Shown: positions 47,841 to 56,933 of the stretch, piece by piece | Layout: each line of letters starts with the position of its first letter | How positions within the stretch are numbered: position 1 is the first letter of the stretch | Source: Nocardiopsis ganjiahuensis DSM 45031 | Lineage (GTDB): Bacteria > Actinomycetota > Actinomycetes > Streptosporangiales > Streptosporangiaceae | Reading direction: 5' to 3' | Assembly (NCBI RefSeq): GCF_000341085.1 | Contig: NZ_ANBA01000015.1 | Coordinates: 1 to 64,000, forward strand | DNA: 64,000 nt | Made by a program: the position numbers and the translations under genes | Notes under the pieces: model-generated | What the model saw: only the letters and a program-made list of their open reading frames with translations | What the model was told of the DNA's origin: nothing | Database searches by the model: none

Positions 47841-49439
47841 TCACATTCGGAAGACACCGAAGCGGTCGGTGCCGCGTACCGGTGCGTTGCTGGCGAAGGA
47901 CAGGCACAGCCCGAGGACGGTGCGGGTGTCGCGGGGGTCGATGACACCGTCGTCGTAGACCCGGCCGGACAGGAACATCGGCAGGGACTCGGCCTCGATC
48001 TGGTTCTCGACCAGTTCGCGCATGGCCGCGTCCTGGTCGTCGTCGTAGGGCCGGCCCTTCTTGGCGGCCGAGGCCCGCGAGACGATCGAGATGACCTCGG
48101 CGAGCTGCTTGGGCCCCATGACGGCGGAGCGGGCGCTGGGCCAGGAGAAGAGGAAGCGCGGGTCGTAGGCGCGACCGCACATGCCGTAGTGCCCGGCGCC
48201 GTAGGAGGCGCCGATGAGCACGGAGAAGTGCGGGACGGTGCTGTTGGAGACGGCGTTGATCATCATCGAGCCGTGCTTGATGATCCCGCCCTGCTCGTAC
48301 TCGGCGCCGACCATGTAGCCGGTGGTGTTGTGCAGGAAGACCAGGGGCGTGTCCGACCGGTTGGCCAGCTGGATGAACTGGGTGGCCTTCTGGGACTCGG
48401 CGCTGAAGAGCACACCGTTGGCGTTGGCCAGGATGCCCACGGGGTAGCCGTGCAGGGTGGCCCAGCCGGTGACCAGCCCGGGGCCGTAGGACGGTTTGAA
48501 CTCGTCGAACTCCGAGCCGTCCACCACACGCGCGACGACCTCACGGGGGTCGACCGGGACCTTGAGGTCGGGCGGCATGATCCCGAGGAGCTCCTCCGCG
48601 GGCAGGAGGGGTTCGCGGACCTCGGCGGCCGGCGCGGGACCGGCCTTGGTGTGGTTGAGGCGGGCCACGATGCGGCGGCCGATGCGGATGGCGTCGTGTT
48701 CGTCCTCGGCCAGGTGGTCGGCGAGCCCGGAGACCTCCGCGTGCATGCGCGCGCCGCCCAGGGACTCGTCGTCGCTCTCCTCGCCGGTGGCCGCCTTGAC
48801 CAGCGGCGGGCCGCCGAGGAAGACCTTGGAGCGGTCCCTGACCATGACCACGTGGTCGCTCATGCCGGGCACGTAGGCGCCGCCCGCGGTGGAGTTGCCG
48901 AAGACCAGGGCGATGGTGGGGATGCCCGCGGCCGAGAGCTGGGTGAGGTGGCGGAAGGTACCTCCGCCCGGGATGAAGATCTCCTTCTGGGTGGGCAGGT
49001 CGGCGCCGCCCGACTCCACCAGGCTGATCATCGGCATCCGGTTGCGCTCGGCGATCTCCCCGGCGCGCTGGGACTTCTTGAGGGTCCAGGGGTTGCTGGA
49101 GCCGCCGCGCACCGTGGGGTCGTTGGCGACGATCACGCACTCCACGCCCGAGACCACGCCGACACCGGTGACGGTGCTCGCGCCCACGTGGAAGTCGCTG
49201 CCCCACGCGGCCAGCGGGGAGAGTTCGAGGAAGGGGCTGCCCTCGTCCAGGAGGAGTTCGATGCGTTCGCGGGCCAGCAGACCGCCCCGGGAGCGGTGCC
49301 GTTCGACGTAGCGCTCACCTCCCCCGGCCAGGGCCTTGGCGTGTTCGGTGTCCAGTTCGGCCAGCTTGGCGAGCATGGTGTCCCGGGCCTCGGCGTAGGC
49401 CGGGCCCCGGGTGTCGAGTCTGGAGGTCAGGACGCTCAC
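47841..49439 (-). CDS. acyl-CoA carboxylase beta subunit (carboxyltransferase)
   Basis: A 532-residue carboxyltransferase with two crotonase-like halves. Diagnostic text is RGGLLARERIELLLDEGSPF, GGSSNPWTLKKSQRAGEIAE, the oxyanion and carboxybiotin site GNSTAGGAYVPGMSDH, and in the second half LHNTTGYMVGAEYEQGGIIK and GASYGAGHYGMCGRAYDP. The pattern is that of methylcrotonyl- and geranyl-CoA carboxylases rather than PccB. The GTG at 49439 overlaps the AtuA-like stop by four bases. With the alpha subunit it should carboxylate a 3-methyl-2-enoyl-CoA at the gamma carbon. Confidence 0.94.
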   Translation of the reverse strand: MSVLTSRLDTRGPAYAEARDTMLAKLAELDTEHAKALAGGGERYVERHRSRGGLLARERIELLLDEGSPFLELSPLAAWGSDFHVGASTVTGVGVVSGVECVIVANDPTVRGGSSNPWTLKKSQRAGEIAERNRMPMISLVESGGADLPTQKEIFIPGGGTFRHLTQLSAAGIPTIALVFGNSTAGGAYVPGMSDHVVMVRDRSKVFLGGPPLVKAATGEESDDESLGGARMHAEVSGLADHLAEDEHDAIRIGRRIVARLNHTKAGPAPAAEVREPLLPAEELLGIMPPDLKVPVDPREVVARVVDGSEFDEFKPSYGPGLVTGWATLHGYPVGILANANGVLFSAESQKATQFIQLANRSDTPLVFLHNTTGYMVGAEYEQGGIIKHGSMMINAVSNSTVPHFSVLIGASYGAGHYGMCGRAYDPRFLFSWPSARSAVMGPKQLAEVISIVSRASAAKKGRPYDDDQDAAMRELVENQIEAESLPMFLSGRVYDDGVIDPRDTRTVLGLCLSFASNAPVRGTDRFGVFRM

Positions 49440-51199
49440 GGGCCCTCCTCGGGCAACGGGGTCTCGGACGGGGCGGTCTGGGGCAGCAGGGACTCGGGGA
49501 TCCGGACGCGGCGGGCGCGCAGCCACTCCCCCAGTCCCTTGGCCTGGGGGTCCAGGCCTTCCCTGCGGGCCGTGCCGGGGGCGAGGAGCCCTTCGATCCA
49601 GAAGTTGGCGGCGCGCAGGGAGGGCAGCAGGTGGCGGGTGATCCTCAGGTCCGCGGTCTCCGGGAGGATCTCGCGCAGCGCGTCAACGGTGAGGGTGTGC
49701 GCCAGCCACCGCCAGCCCTCGTCGGATGCGGCCCACACGCCCACGTTGGCGTCGGCGCCCTTGTCTCCGCTGCGAGCCCCCAGGACCAGGCCGATCGGGG
49801 CCGACCGGGTGGGGCCTTCGGGCAGGGGTTCCGGCAGCGGCGGTTCGGGGACCTCCGTCAGTTCCCTGGTGCGCTCGGGCGGCGGGACGCTCTCGAGGTC
49901 GCCGTCGGGGGTGATGACGGTGTGCTCGACCTCGGTGGACGGGACCAGCGCGTGGGTGACGGTCACCCCGTCGGGGCGGGCGTCGCGCGGCGGCGCGGTG
50001 ATGTGGAATCCGGCGTAGCTGCCCAGGGCCAGTTCCACGGCGGCGGCGCCGAAGCGGCGGCCGATGACGGAGGGGTCGTGGTCGCGGGCGACCACGCGCA
50101 GCCGGGCGGTGGCCGCGTCCTGGGTGTCACCGTGGGGGTCGGGGGCCGGGGTGAACTCGAAGCTCAGATCACCCGGCCGGTTGCGGGCCAGGGCGGCTCG
50201 CAGTTGGCGTTCGGCGAGGTCCGCCTTGGCCCGGGCGTCCAGGCCGGTGAGGAGGAACTCGACCTCGTTGCGGAAACCGGAGATCCCGGTCAGGCCGACC
50301 TTGAGGTCCGGTGGGGGGTCCTCCCCGGTCACCCCGCTGATCCGTACGCGGTCGTCTCCCTCCTGGGTCAGCCGGACCGTGTCCAACCGGGTGGTGACGT
50401 CGGGGCCGGGGTAGCGGGCGCCCGCGATCTCGTAGACGAGTTGGGCGGTGACGGTTCCGACGGTGACCGCCCCGCCGGAACCGGTGTGCTTGGTGATGAC
50501 CGAGGAGCCGTCGGCGCTGATCTCGGCGATCGGGAAGCCGGGGTGGTCCAGGCTGCGGCCGGCGAGCTCACCGGTCAGGGCGTAGTTGCCGCCGGTGGCC
50601 TGGGTGCCGCACTCGATGACGTGTCCGGCGGCGGTGGCCCCGGCGAGGGCGTCGAGGTCGTCGCGGGTCCAGCCGAAGTGGGAGACGGCCGGTCCGACGG
50701 CGAGGGAGGCGTCGGTGACGCGGCCGGTGACGACGATGTCGGCGCCCGCGTCCAGGCAGCGGGCGATGCCGAAGGCGCCGAGGTAGGCGTTGGCGGTCAG
50801 GGGGGTGCCGAGGTTGAACTCCTCGGCGCGGTCCAGCAGGTCGTCACCGGTGACGCAGGCGATGCGCGGTTCGAAGCCGAGGCTGTCGGCGAGCTCGGTG
50901 AGCTTGTCGGCCAGTCCCCGGGGGTTGAGGCCGCCCGCGTTGGTGACCACGCGCACGCGGCGTTCCATGATGATCGCCAGGCACTCGCGCATCTGTTTCA
51001 GGAAGGTTCTGGCGTAGCCCCGGCTCGGATCGGCCAGCTGGTCGCGGCCGAGGATGGCCATGGTGAGTTCGGCCAGGTAGTCGCCGGTGAGGACGTCCAC
51101 GGGGCCTTCGGTGAGCATCTCGTGGGCGGCCGAGAGGCGGTCACCGTAGAAGCCGGAGGCGTTCCCGACCCGCAGAGAGGGGGCTGGTGTAGCGGTCAT
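49436..51199 (-). CDS. acyclic terpene utilization AtuA family protein (DUF1446)
   Basis: A 587-residue cytoplasmic protein. The N-terminal 450 residues match the AtuA/DUF1446 family: RVGNASGFYGDRLSAAHEML, VLTGDYLAELTMAILGRDQL, VTNAGGLNPRGLADKLTELA, VVTGRVTDASLAVGP and TGGNYALTGELAGR. A second C-terminal domain from about 470 (GLVLGARSGDKGADANVGVW) resembles the small AtuA-associated domain, here fused. The family is encoded next to terpenoid and leucine catabolic carboxylases, but its reaction is not known to me. The ATG at 51199 is the first of the operon and lacks an obvious ribosome site. A dyad lies 31 bp upstream. Confidence 0.92.
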   Translation of the reverse strand: MTATPAPSLRVGNASGFYGDRLSAAHEMLTEGPVDVLTGDYLAELTMAILGRDQLADPSRGYARTFLKQMRECLAIIMERRVRVVTNAGGLNPRGLADKLTELADSLGFEPRIACVTGDDLLDRAEEFNLGTPLTANAYLGAFGIARCLDAGADIVVTGRVTDASLAVGPAVSHFGWTRDDLDALAGATAAGHVIECGTQATGGNYALTGELAGRSLDHPGFPIAEISADGSSVITKHTGSGGAVTVGTVTAQLVYEIAGARYPGPDVTTRLDTVRLTQEGDDRVRISGVTGEDPPPDLKVGLTGISGFRNEVEFLLTGLDARAKADLAERQLRAALARNRPGDLSFEFTPAPDPHGDTQDAATARLRVVARDHDPSVIGRRFGAAAVELALGSYAGFHITAPPRDARPDGVTVTHALVPSTEVEHTVITPDGDLESVPPPERTRELTEVPEPPLPEPLPEGPTRSAPIGLVLGARSGDKGADANVGVWAASDEGWRWLAHTLTVDALREILPETADLRITRHLLPSLRAANFWIEGLLAPGTARREGLDPQAKGLGEWLRARRVRIPESLLPQTAPSETPLPEEGP

Positions 51200-51229
51200 G
51201 GCAAAGAGAGTGACACCGGACACAGAAAA

Positions 51230-51251
51230 AAACAAGCACTCGTGATTGTTT
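51230..51251. promoter_or_regulatory. dyad operator before the AtuA-carboxylase operon
   Basis: AAACAA-G-CAC and GTG-A-TTGTTT form an inverted repeat paired at 9 of 10 positions about TC (51240-51241). It lies 31 bp before the operon's first start and is AT-rich against a GC-rich background, fitting a TetR-type operator. Confidence 0.7.
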
Positions 51252-51338
51252 CTCCCCGTAACGGCCCTCCGGGGCGATATGGCCGGAACCGGCCGCAGTT
51301 GACTCGTTACGGACACGGGCGACGGGAAAGGCGAGCGG

Positions 51339-51344
51339 TATTTT
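51339..51344 (+). promoter_or_regulatory. -10 hexamer for the membrane protein gene at 51352
   Basis: TATTTT ends 7 nt before GTG 51352 and there is no ribosome site. The paralog at 58120 has TACGTT at 6 nt. Confidence 0.6.
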
Positions 51345-51351
51345 GGCGCGG

Positions 51352-51825
51352 GTGAGTACCTCCCCAGAAGACACCGCCCCCACCAAGACGCCCTCCTCCA
51401 CCGAGAGCCCTTCGGCCACCGAGGAGGCTCCCGAGGCCTCCGCTTCCACCGGGGCCTCGCCCGCCGCCGACGAGGCCTTCCTCGCCGGACGGCCCGCCCC
51501 GAACCGGAGCACCCTGTTCGGCCCCGAGACCTTCAGCATCGCCGGGCTCCTCATGCTGGTCACGACCCTGCTGTCCACCCAGCTGATCAGGATCTTCAAC
51601 CAGCAGACCCTCACCGGCTCGTACGGCGCCCTCACCCTGGAGGTCCGGGGCGAGCTGATCGGCGCCGGGCTGCTCTCCGCCCTGGCCGTCGTGTTCGCGG
51701 CCGTCGCCCTGGTCAGGTCCGGGTCGAGCACCCGGCAGTGGGCCCGCCAGCTGGCCGCGGCGACCGTGCTGGTGGGAGTCCTCCTCGCACTCATGACGGT
51801 GCTGTCGTACCTGCTGCTGGCCTGA
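51352..51825 (+). CDS. small membrane protein, paralog of 58120
   Basis: A 157-residue protein with a 50-residue disordered Thr/Pro/Ala/Glu-rich cytoplasmic lead (VSTSPEDTAPTKTP) and three hydrophobic segments: FSIAGLLMLVTTLLSTQLI, LIGAGLLSALAVVFAAVALV and LAAATVLVGVLLALMTVLSYL. The GTG start is chosen because the paralog begins VSTAPED at the equivalent place and both have a -10 hexamer just upstream. Shared features include ETxSI before the first helix, and RxWAR before the last. No function is known. It is divergent from the AtuA-like gene and ends at a hairpin. Confidence 0.75.
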   Translation: MSTSPEDTAPTKTPSSTESPSATEEAPEASASTGASPAADEAFLAGRPAPNRSTLFGPETFSIAGLLMLVTTLLSTQLIRIFNQQTLTGSYGALTLEVRGELIGAGLLSALAVVFAAVALVRSGSSTRQWARQLAAATVLVGVLLALMTVLSYLLLA

Positions 51826-51852
51826 ACCCGCCCACACCGCGACCACACCCCC

Positions 51853-51881
51853 AGGGGCCGAGGACACCGTCCACGGCCCCT
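51853..51881 (+). terminator. terminator after the membrane protein gene
   Basis: AGGGGCCG (51853-51860) pairs perfectly with CGGCCCCT (51874-51881), followed by TTCCC. The remainder of the 323-bp gap to 52148 contains the dyad at 51998 and no gene. Confidence 0.75.
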
Positions 51882-51997
51882 TTCCCGTGCGCCGGGAAGA
51901 CCGGCGCCACCTCCTGTTACACCTGCCTCCGCCTGCACCTCGAGTGACGAATGTCCGCTATTGCCCCCGCCTTGGGGATGTGCTTAGAATCACAGGA

Positions 51998-52016
51998 AAC
52001 CTAACACTGGTAGGTT
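51998..52016. promoter_or_regulatory. dyad before the acyl-CoA ligase gene
   Basis: AACCTA (51998-52003) and TAGGTT (52011-52016) are perfect inverted complements around ACACTGG. A second pair, GAATC (51987-51991) and GATTC (52021-52025), encloses it. It lies about 130 bp before the ligase start, near the expected promoter. Confidence 0.65.
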
Positions 52017-52148
52017 AACCGATTCTCCAGGCCCCACCTGTGGGAACACGCCTCCCCGTGCAGGCCCCGCCCCCGCGGGGCTCCCGCCCGCAACCCCGGC
52101 CCGGCCGTCCGCGAAGGTCGCCGGGCGCCCGAGTCCACCGGGAGGACG

Positions 52149-53678
52149 ATGAGACTCTCACTCACGACCCTGCTGTCCGACCCCGCCCGACGCTTCCCCG
52201 AACGGACGGCCCTCGTCTCCGGCACGGAGAGGCTCACCTACGGGCGGCTCTGGAAGGAGGTCCTCGAGCACGCGGGGGCACTCCGCTCCCTCGGAGTCGC
52301 CGAGGGGGACCGCGTCGCGCTCCTGGCCGGGAACCACACCGACTTCGTCCGCTGCTACTACGCGGTGCTCGCCGTCGGAGGCACGGTCCTGCCGCTGGCC
52401 CCCATGCTCACCTCGCGGGAGATCACCCACCTGCTCACCGCCGGCGGATCCCGGCTCCTCCTGAGCCGGGAGGAGCACCTGGACACGGCCCGCGAGGCCG
52501 GCCGGGAGGCCGGGGCGGCCGTGCACCGCATCGGCCCCTCCTCCGAGGAGGGCACCCTCGCGTCCCTGGCCGAGCGCACCCCCGCCCTGGACCGGGCCGT
52601 GGCCCGGCGCCCCGAGGACCCCGCCGTGGTGCTCTACACCAGCGGCACCACGGGACGGCCCAAGGGCGCCGTGCTCACCCACCTGAACCTGGTCATGAAC
52701 GCGACCGTGAACGCCTTCGACAACCACCCGTTCGACCGCCACGAGACCGTCCTCGGCTGTCTGCCCCTGTTCCACACCTTCGGGCAGACCGTCGCGCTCA
52801 ACACCACGTTCCGGCTGGGCGGCACCCTCGTCCTGCACGAGCGCTTCTCCCCCGCCGCGGCGATCGAGCTCATGCGGACCGAGGGCGTCACCGTGTTCCT
52901 CGGCGTCCCCACCATGTACAGCCGCCTGTCCGAGGCCGTCCGAACGGAGGACGTCGGCGCGCTCCCCGCCCTGCGCTTCTGCGTCTCGGGAGGCGCCGCC
53001 CTGCCCGTGGCCCTGCTGCGGCGCTTCGAGAAGGAGTTCGACACGGTCGTCCACGAGGGCTACGGCCTCTCGGAGACCTCCCCCACGGCCAGCACGAACC
53101 AGCCCGCCTTCGGAACCCGCGAGGGCACCGTCGGGCACGCCGTCTGGGGTGTGGAGGTGGAGATCGCCGACGCCGGGAACGAGGACTCCGTCGTGCTCCT
53201 GCCGCCGGACGAGCGCGGGGAGATCGTGGTCCGCGGACACAACGTGTTCGCCGGCTACCTGGACGACCCCGAGGCCACGGCCGCCGCGCTCCAGGACGGC
53301 TGGTTCCGCACCGGGGACATCGGCGTCCGCTCCCCCGACGGGTTCGTCAGCATCGTCGACCGCAAGAAGGACCTCATCATCCGCGGCGGCTACAACGTCT
53401 ACCCGCGCGAGGTGGAGGAGGTCCTCGCCCAGCGCTCCGACCTGGCCCAGGTCGCCGTGATCGGGCTGGACCACCCCGAACTGGGCGAGGAGGTGTGCGC
53501 GGTCGTGGTGCCGGCCGCCGGGGTCGGAGTCGACCCCGAGGAGGTCGTCACCTGGTCGCGTACCCGGATGGCCGCGCACAAGTACCCGCGCAGGGTCGAG
53601 GTGGTCTCCGAGATGCCCATGGGCCCCAGCCACAAGGTCCTCAAACGCGAACTGCGCGCCCGGCTCCGGCCGCGGTGA
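52149..53678 (+). CDS. acyl-CoA ligase/AMP-dependent synthetase
   Basis: A 509-residue adenylate-forming enzyme that activates a carboxylic acid as its CoA thioester. The AMP-binding motif YTSGTTGRPKG is at 163-173. Further motifs are GYGLSETSPTAS, the hinge DGWFRTGDIGVRSPDGFVSI, VDRKKDLIIRGGYNVYPREV and the C-terminal catalytic Lys in SHKVLKREL. The residue before that Lys is His where Gly is usual. The ATG at 52149 follows GGAGGACG. The gene stands at the head of a run containing a tricarboxylate transporter, so a transported carboxylate might be its substrate. Confidence 0.93.
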   Translation: MRLSLTTLLSDPARRFPERTALVSGTERLTYGRLWKEVLEHAGALRSLGVAEGDRVALLAGNHTDFVRCYYAVLAVGGTVLPLAPMLTSREITHLLTAGGSRLLLSREEHLDTAREAGREAGAAVHRIGPSSEEGTLASLAERTPALDRAVARRPEDPAVVLYTSGTTGRPKGAVLTHLNLVMNATVNAFDNHPFDRHETVLGCLPLFHTFGQTVALNTTFRLGGTLVLHERFSPAAAIELMRTEGVTVFLGVPTMYSRLSEAVRTEDVGALPALRFCVSGGAALPVALLRRFEKEFDTVVHEGYGLSETSPTASTNQPAFGTREGTVGHAVWGVEVEIADAGNEDSVVLLPPDERGEIVVRGHNVFAGYLDDPEATAAALQDGWFRTGDIGVRSPDGFVSIVDRKKDLIIRGGYNVYPREVEEVLAQRSDLAQVAVIGLDHPELGEEVCAVVVPAAGVGVDPEEVVTWSRTRMAAHKYPRRVEVVSEMPMGPSHKVLKRELRARLRPR

Positions 53679-53757
53679 CCACCGCTCCGGACCACACGCC
53701 GACCCACACCCGACCGACACCCTCCAGGCACGACCGTCGTCAACGTAAGGCGCACCG

Positions 53758-54735
53758 ATGACCCGACGACTCGCCCTGCCCGCACTCGCGTCCGCCCTGG
53801 CCCTGGCGGCCACGGCATGCGGAGGCGAAGCAGCCACGGCCGATCCCGACCGCTACCCCGAACGCCCCGTCACGATGCTGGTGGGCTTCGCCCCCGGCGG
53901 GGGCACCGACACCATCGCCCGCAACGTCGCCCGCTGCCTGAACGAACGGCTCGACCGCGAGGTCGTGGTCGAGAACAAGCCCGGCGGCAGCCAGGCCATC
54001 GCCCTCAACGACCTGCTCGGCGCGCCCGCCGACGGCCACACCATGGCCATGGTGACCACCAGCGGACCCGTGGTCGTCCCGCTCCGCGTCCCCACCGTGG
54101 GCTACGACAAGGACGACTTCACCCAGCTCAACGAGGTCACCCACGCACCCTCCGTCCTGATCACCCCGGCGGACCTGCACGAGGAGGTCGGCCCCGGGTT
54201 CCTCGACCGGGAGGAGGACCTGGTGGTCTCCACCCCCGGCGCCCTCAGCGCGCCCCACCAGACCCTGAACCTGCTGGCCGACGTCAGGGGCGCGCCCCTG
54301 CGCGCCGTCCCCTACGAGGGGTCCCGGCCCGCCATCACCGCACTGCTGGCCGGGGACGTGGACGCCGTGTTCACCGAGAGCTCCAAGGAGGTCATGGACC
54401 AGCTGGAGGACACGGGACTGCACGTCTCGGTCTCCGGCGGACAGGAGCGGATGCCGCACATCCCGGACGTGCCCACCTTCGAGGAGCTGGGCTACGACGG
54501 GCTGCCGATGTCCGACTCCTTCTGGTTCCCCGTCCTGCACGGGGACACCCCCGACGAGCTCGTGGAGCTGTTGGAGGGGCACACGCGCTCCTGCGCCGAG
54601 TCCCCGGAGCTCGCCGAGGCCGTGGGTGAGGACTACGTCGCCAACGACCGTCCCACCTCCTCGGATCTGAGCAGGCAGGTCATGGACGCGATGCACGAGA
54701 GCTTCGTCGCGCTGATCCGGGAGGAGGAGTCGTGA
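53758..54735 (+). CDS. tripartite tricarboxylate transporter substrate-binding protein (TctC/Bug type)
   Basis: A 325-residue extracytoplasmic lipoprotein. The lipobox LAATAC gives a lipidated Cys21. The mature protein begins with the Bug signature YPERPVTMLVGFAPGGGTDT, followed by VVVENKPGGSQAIALNDLL and VPTFEELGYDG near 255. It captures a carboxylate for the TctAB membrane pair encoded next. The ATG at 53758 lacks a strong ribosome site; it overlaps the following gene by four bases (GTGA). The ligand-contacting loop is GGGTDT, as in citrate and related binders, but the compound cannot be inferred. Confidence 0.92.
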   Translation: MTRRLALPALASALALAATACGGEAATADPDRYPERPVTMLVGFAPGGGTDTIARNVARCLNERLDREVVVENKPGGSQAIALNDLLGAPADGHTMAMVTTSGPVVVPLRVPTVGYDKDDFTQLNEVTHAPSVLITPADLHEEVGPGFLDREEDLVVSTPGALSAPHQTLNLLADVRGAPLRAVPYEGSRPAITALLAGDVDAVFTESSKEVMDQLEDTGLHVSVSGGQERMPHIPDVPTFEELGYDGLPMSDSFWFPVLHGDTPDELVELLEGHTRSCAESPELAEAVGEDYVANDRPTSSDLSRQVMDAMHESFVALIREEES

Positions 54736-55268
54736 GCAGCCCCGGTACCCCCGAAACCCTCGACACGGCCGACGGCCCCGGCGGCCCGGCGGACTTCGAG
54801 GCCGACAGGACGACCCGGCCCGTGTGGCCCCAGCGGCTGGTGTGGGGCGGCTTCGGCGGCCTCGTCGTGCTGGGCTCGGTCCTGCTGGGGCCGGGCTCGC
54901 CCCGGGAGCCCGGCCCGGGCTTCTGGCCCCTCGCCGCGGGGGCGCTCATCCTGGTCGCCGCCTTCGCCATCAGGCCGCCCGTCGGCGACGAGCCCTCCGA
55001 GGAGGTCTTCAGCCACAACCCCCGCCGCCTGGTGACGGCCCTGGTCAGCATGGCGGTGTTCACCGCCCTGTTCGCCGTGGCCGGCCTGGTGCTGCCGGTG
55101 TTCGCCCTCCAGCTGCTGTGGCTGCGCGTCCTCGCCGGGATGCGCTGGTGGACCGCGCTCCTGCTCTCGGCGGCGGTGACCGCGTTCCTGACGGCGGGCC
55201 TGGTGTACGGGCTCAACATCCCCCTGCCTCCCGACCCGATCATCGCGCTCCTGAAGGGAACGAGCTGA
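54732..55268 (+). CDS. tripartite tricarboxylate transporter TctB family protein
   Basis: A 178-residue membrane protein with four hydrophobic helices (LVWGGFGGLVVLGSVLLG, FWPLAAGALILVAAFAI, VTALVSMAVFTALFAVAGLVL and ALLLSAAVTAFLTAGLVYGL). EPGPGFWPLAAG at the end of the first periplasmic stretch is the standard TctB motif. A 33-residue acidic cytoplasmic lead precedes the first helix, longer than usual. It overlaps TctC by four bases and TctA by one (TGATG), so stoichiometric translation is expected. It is the small subunit of the secondary carrier. Confidence 0.92.
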   Translation: MSSPGTPETLDTADGPGGPADFEADRTTRPVWPQRLVWGGFGGLVVLGSVLLGPGSPREPGPGFWPLAAGALILVAAFAIRPPVGDEPSEEVFSHNPRRLVTALVSMAVFTALFAVAGLVLPVFALQLLWLRVLAGMRWWTALLLSAAVTAFLTAGLVYGLNIPLPPDPIIALLKGTS

Positions 55269-56803
55269 TGAACCACCTCGACAGCGTCCTCCACGGCTTC
55301 CAGGTGGCCCTCCAACCCGGAAACCTCGTGTTCGTGGCCCTGGGCGTCCTCATCGGCACCTTCATCGGCGTCCTGCCCGGCCTGGGCCCGACCGCCACCA
55401 TCGCCCTGCTCCTGCCCCTGACCTACGTGCTGGACCCGGCCCCCGCGATCATCCTGCTCGCCGGGATCTACTACGGGTCCGTCTACGGCGGAACCATCAC
55501 CTCGGTGCTGTTGCGCATCCCCGGGGAGGCCTCCTCGGTGGTGACCACCTTCGACGGGTACCCGATGGCGCAGAAGGGCCGGGCCGGACCGGCCCTGGGG
55601 ATCGCCGCCGTGGGCTCCTTCGTCGGCGGGATCACCGCGACCGTCTTCCTGGTGGTGCTGGCTCCCCTGCTCGCCGGGGTCGCCCTGAACTTCGGGCCGC
55701 CCGAGTACACACTCGTCGCCCTGACCGGGGTCCTGCTCGTGGCGTGGATGGGCAACGTGTCCGTCGGCCGGGCGCTGGTCGCCGCCGGGCTGGGGCTCTT
55801 CCTGGCCACCGTCGGCCTCGACTCCGTCTCGGGGGAACCGCGGTTCACCCTCGGCAGCACCGACCTCCTCGCAGGGCTGAGCTTCATCCCCATCGCGATG
55901 GGCCTGTTCGGGCTCGGTGAGGTGCTGTACAGCATCGACAAGAGCCCCACCGGCACGAAGATCAAGCACAAGATCGGCCGGATCTGGCCCTCGCGCGCCG
56001 ACTTCCGCCAGTCCGGCGGGGCCCTGGCGCGCGGCACCCTCCTCGGCAGCGTCCTGGGGCTGCTGCCCGGTGGCGGCAGCGTGGTCTCGTCGATGACCGC
56101 GTACGTGGTGGAGAAGCGCCGGGCCAAGGACCCCTCCCGGTTCGGCAAGGGCGCCATCGAGGGCGTGGCGGGGCCCGAGGCGGCCAGCAACGCCGGGTCC
56201 ACCACCGCCTTCGTTCCCCTGCTCACCCTGGGCATCCCGCCCAACGTGGTGCTGGCCCTGCTCTACGGGGCCCTGCTCATCCAGGGCATCACCCCCGGAC
56301 CGTCCCTGATGGTCAACCAGCCCGACGTGTTCTGGGGTGTGATCGCCTCGATGTTCGTCGGGAACGTTCTGCTGCTGGTGTTCAACACCGCGCTCATCGG
56401 CGCCTGGGTGCAGGTCCTGCGCGTGCCCATCACCATCCTGTCGACGGTCGCCCTGGTCGTGATGCTGATCGGCGTGTACACCGTGCAGAACCGGGTGTCC
56501 GACATCGTCGTGATGCTGGTGTTCGGGCTGCTCGGGTACGCCCTGCGCAAGTTCGGCTACGAGGTGGGACCGCTGGTGCTGGCGTTCATCCTCGGCGGCA
56601 TCCTCGAGGTCTCGTTGCGCCAGTCGCTGCTGATCTCCGGGGGTGACTTCTCGATCTTCGTCACCCGCCCGGTCTCCCTGGGCATCCTCGCGGTGGTCGC
56701 CGTGGTCGTGCTCGTGGCCTTCGGCCGCCGCTGGGCCCTGTCCCGCCGCGGGATCGCCCCGGCCCAGGAGGAGAGGGCCCCGGAGGACGCGGAGCGCTCC
56801 TGA
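55268..56803 (+). CDS. tripartite tricarboxylate transporter TctA family permease
   Basis: A 511-residue, twelve-helix carrier subunit. The family repeats GTFIGVLPGLGPTATIALLL and a second GSVLGLLPGGGSVVSSMTAY (both PGLGPT/PGGG-type) are visible, along with YYGSVYGGTITSVLLRIPGE and EGVAGPEAASNAGSTTAFVP and LLTLGIPPNVVLALL. These match TctA closely. The C-terminal tail is Glu-rich. The ATG at 55268 overlaps the TctB stop by one base. With TctB and the lipoprotein it should import a tricarboxylate-like compound using an ion gradient. Confidence 0.95.
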   Translation: MNHLDSVLHGFQVALQPGNLVFVALGVLIGTFIGVLPGLGPTATIALLLPLTYVLDPAPAIILLAGIYYGSVYGGTITSVLLRIPGEASSVVTTFDGYPMAQKGRAGPALGIAAVGSFVGGITATVFLVVLAPLLAGVALNFGPPEYTLVALTGVLLVAWMGNVSVGRALVAAGLGLFLATVGLDSVSGEPRFTLGSTDLLAGLSFIPIAMGLFGLGEVLYSIDKSPTGTKIKHKIGRIWPSRADFRQSGGALARGTLLGSVLGLLPGGGSVVSSMTAYVVEKRRAKDPSRFGKGAIEGVAGPEAASNAGSTTAFVPLLTLGIPPNVVLALLYGALLIQGITPGPSLMVNQPDVFWGVIASMFVGNVLLLVFNTALIGAWVQVLRVPITILSTVALVVMLIGVYTVQNRVSDIVVMLVFGLLGYALRKFGYEVGPLVLAFILGGILEVSLRQSLLISGGDFSIFVTRPVSLGILAVVAVVVLVAFGRRWALSRRGIAPAQEERAPEDAERS

Positions 56804-56933
56804 CCGCTCACCCTGCCGACACGAGTGTCGCCGGGCGGCACCCGATCGGCCACGGTTCGGCCACCGGAAGCCGACCATCCTCACAGAACCGGAATACTGT
56901 CACGGGTTCATCCCCCATCTCCCGAGGAGAACC

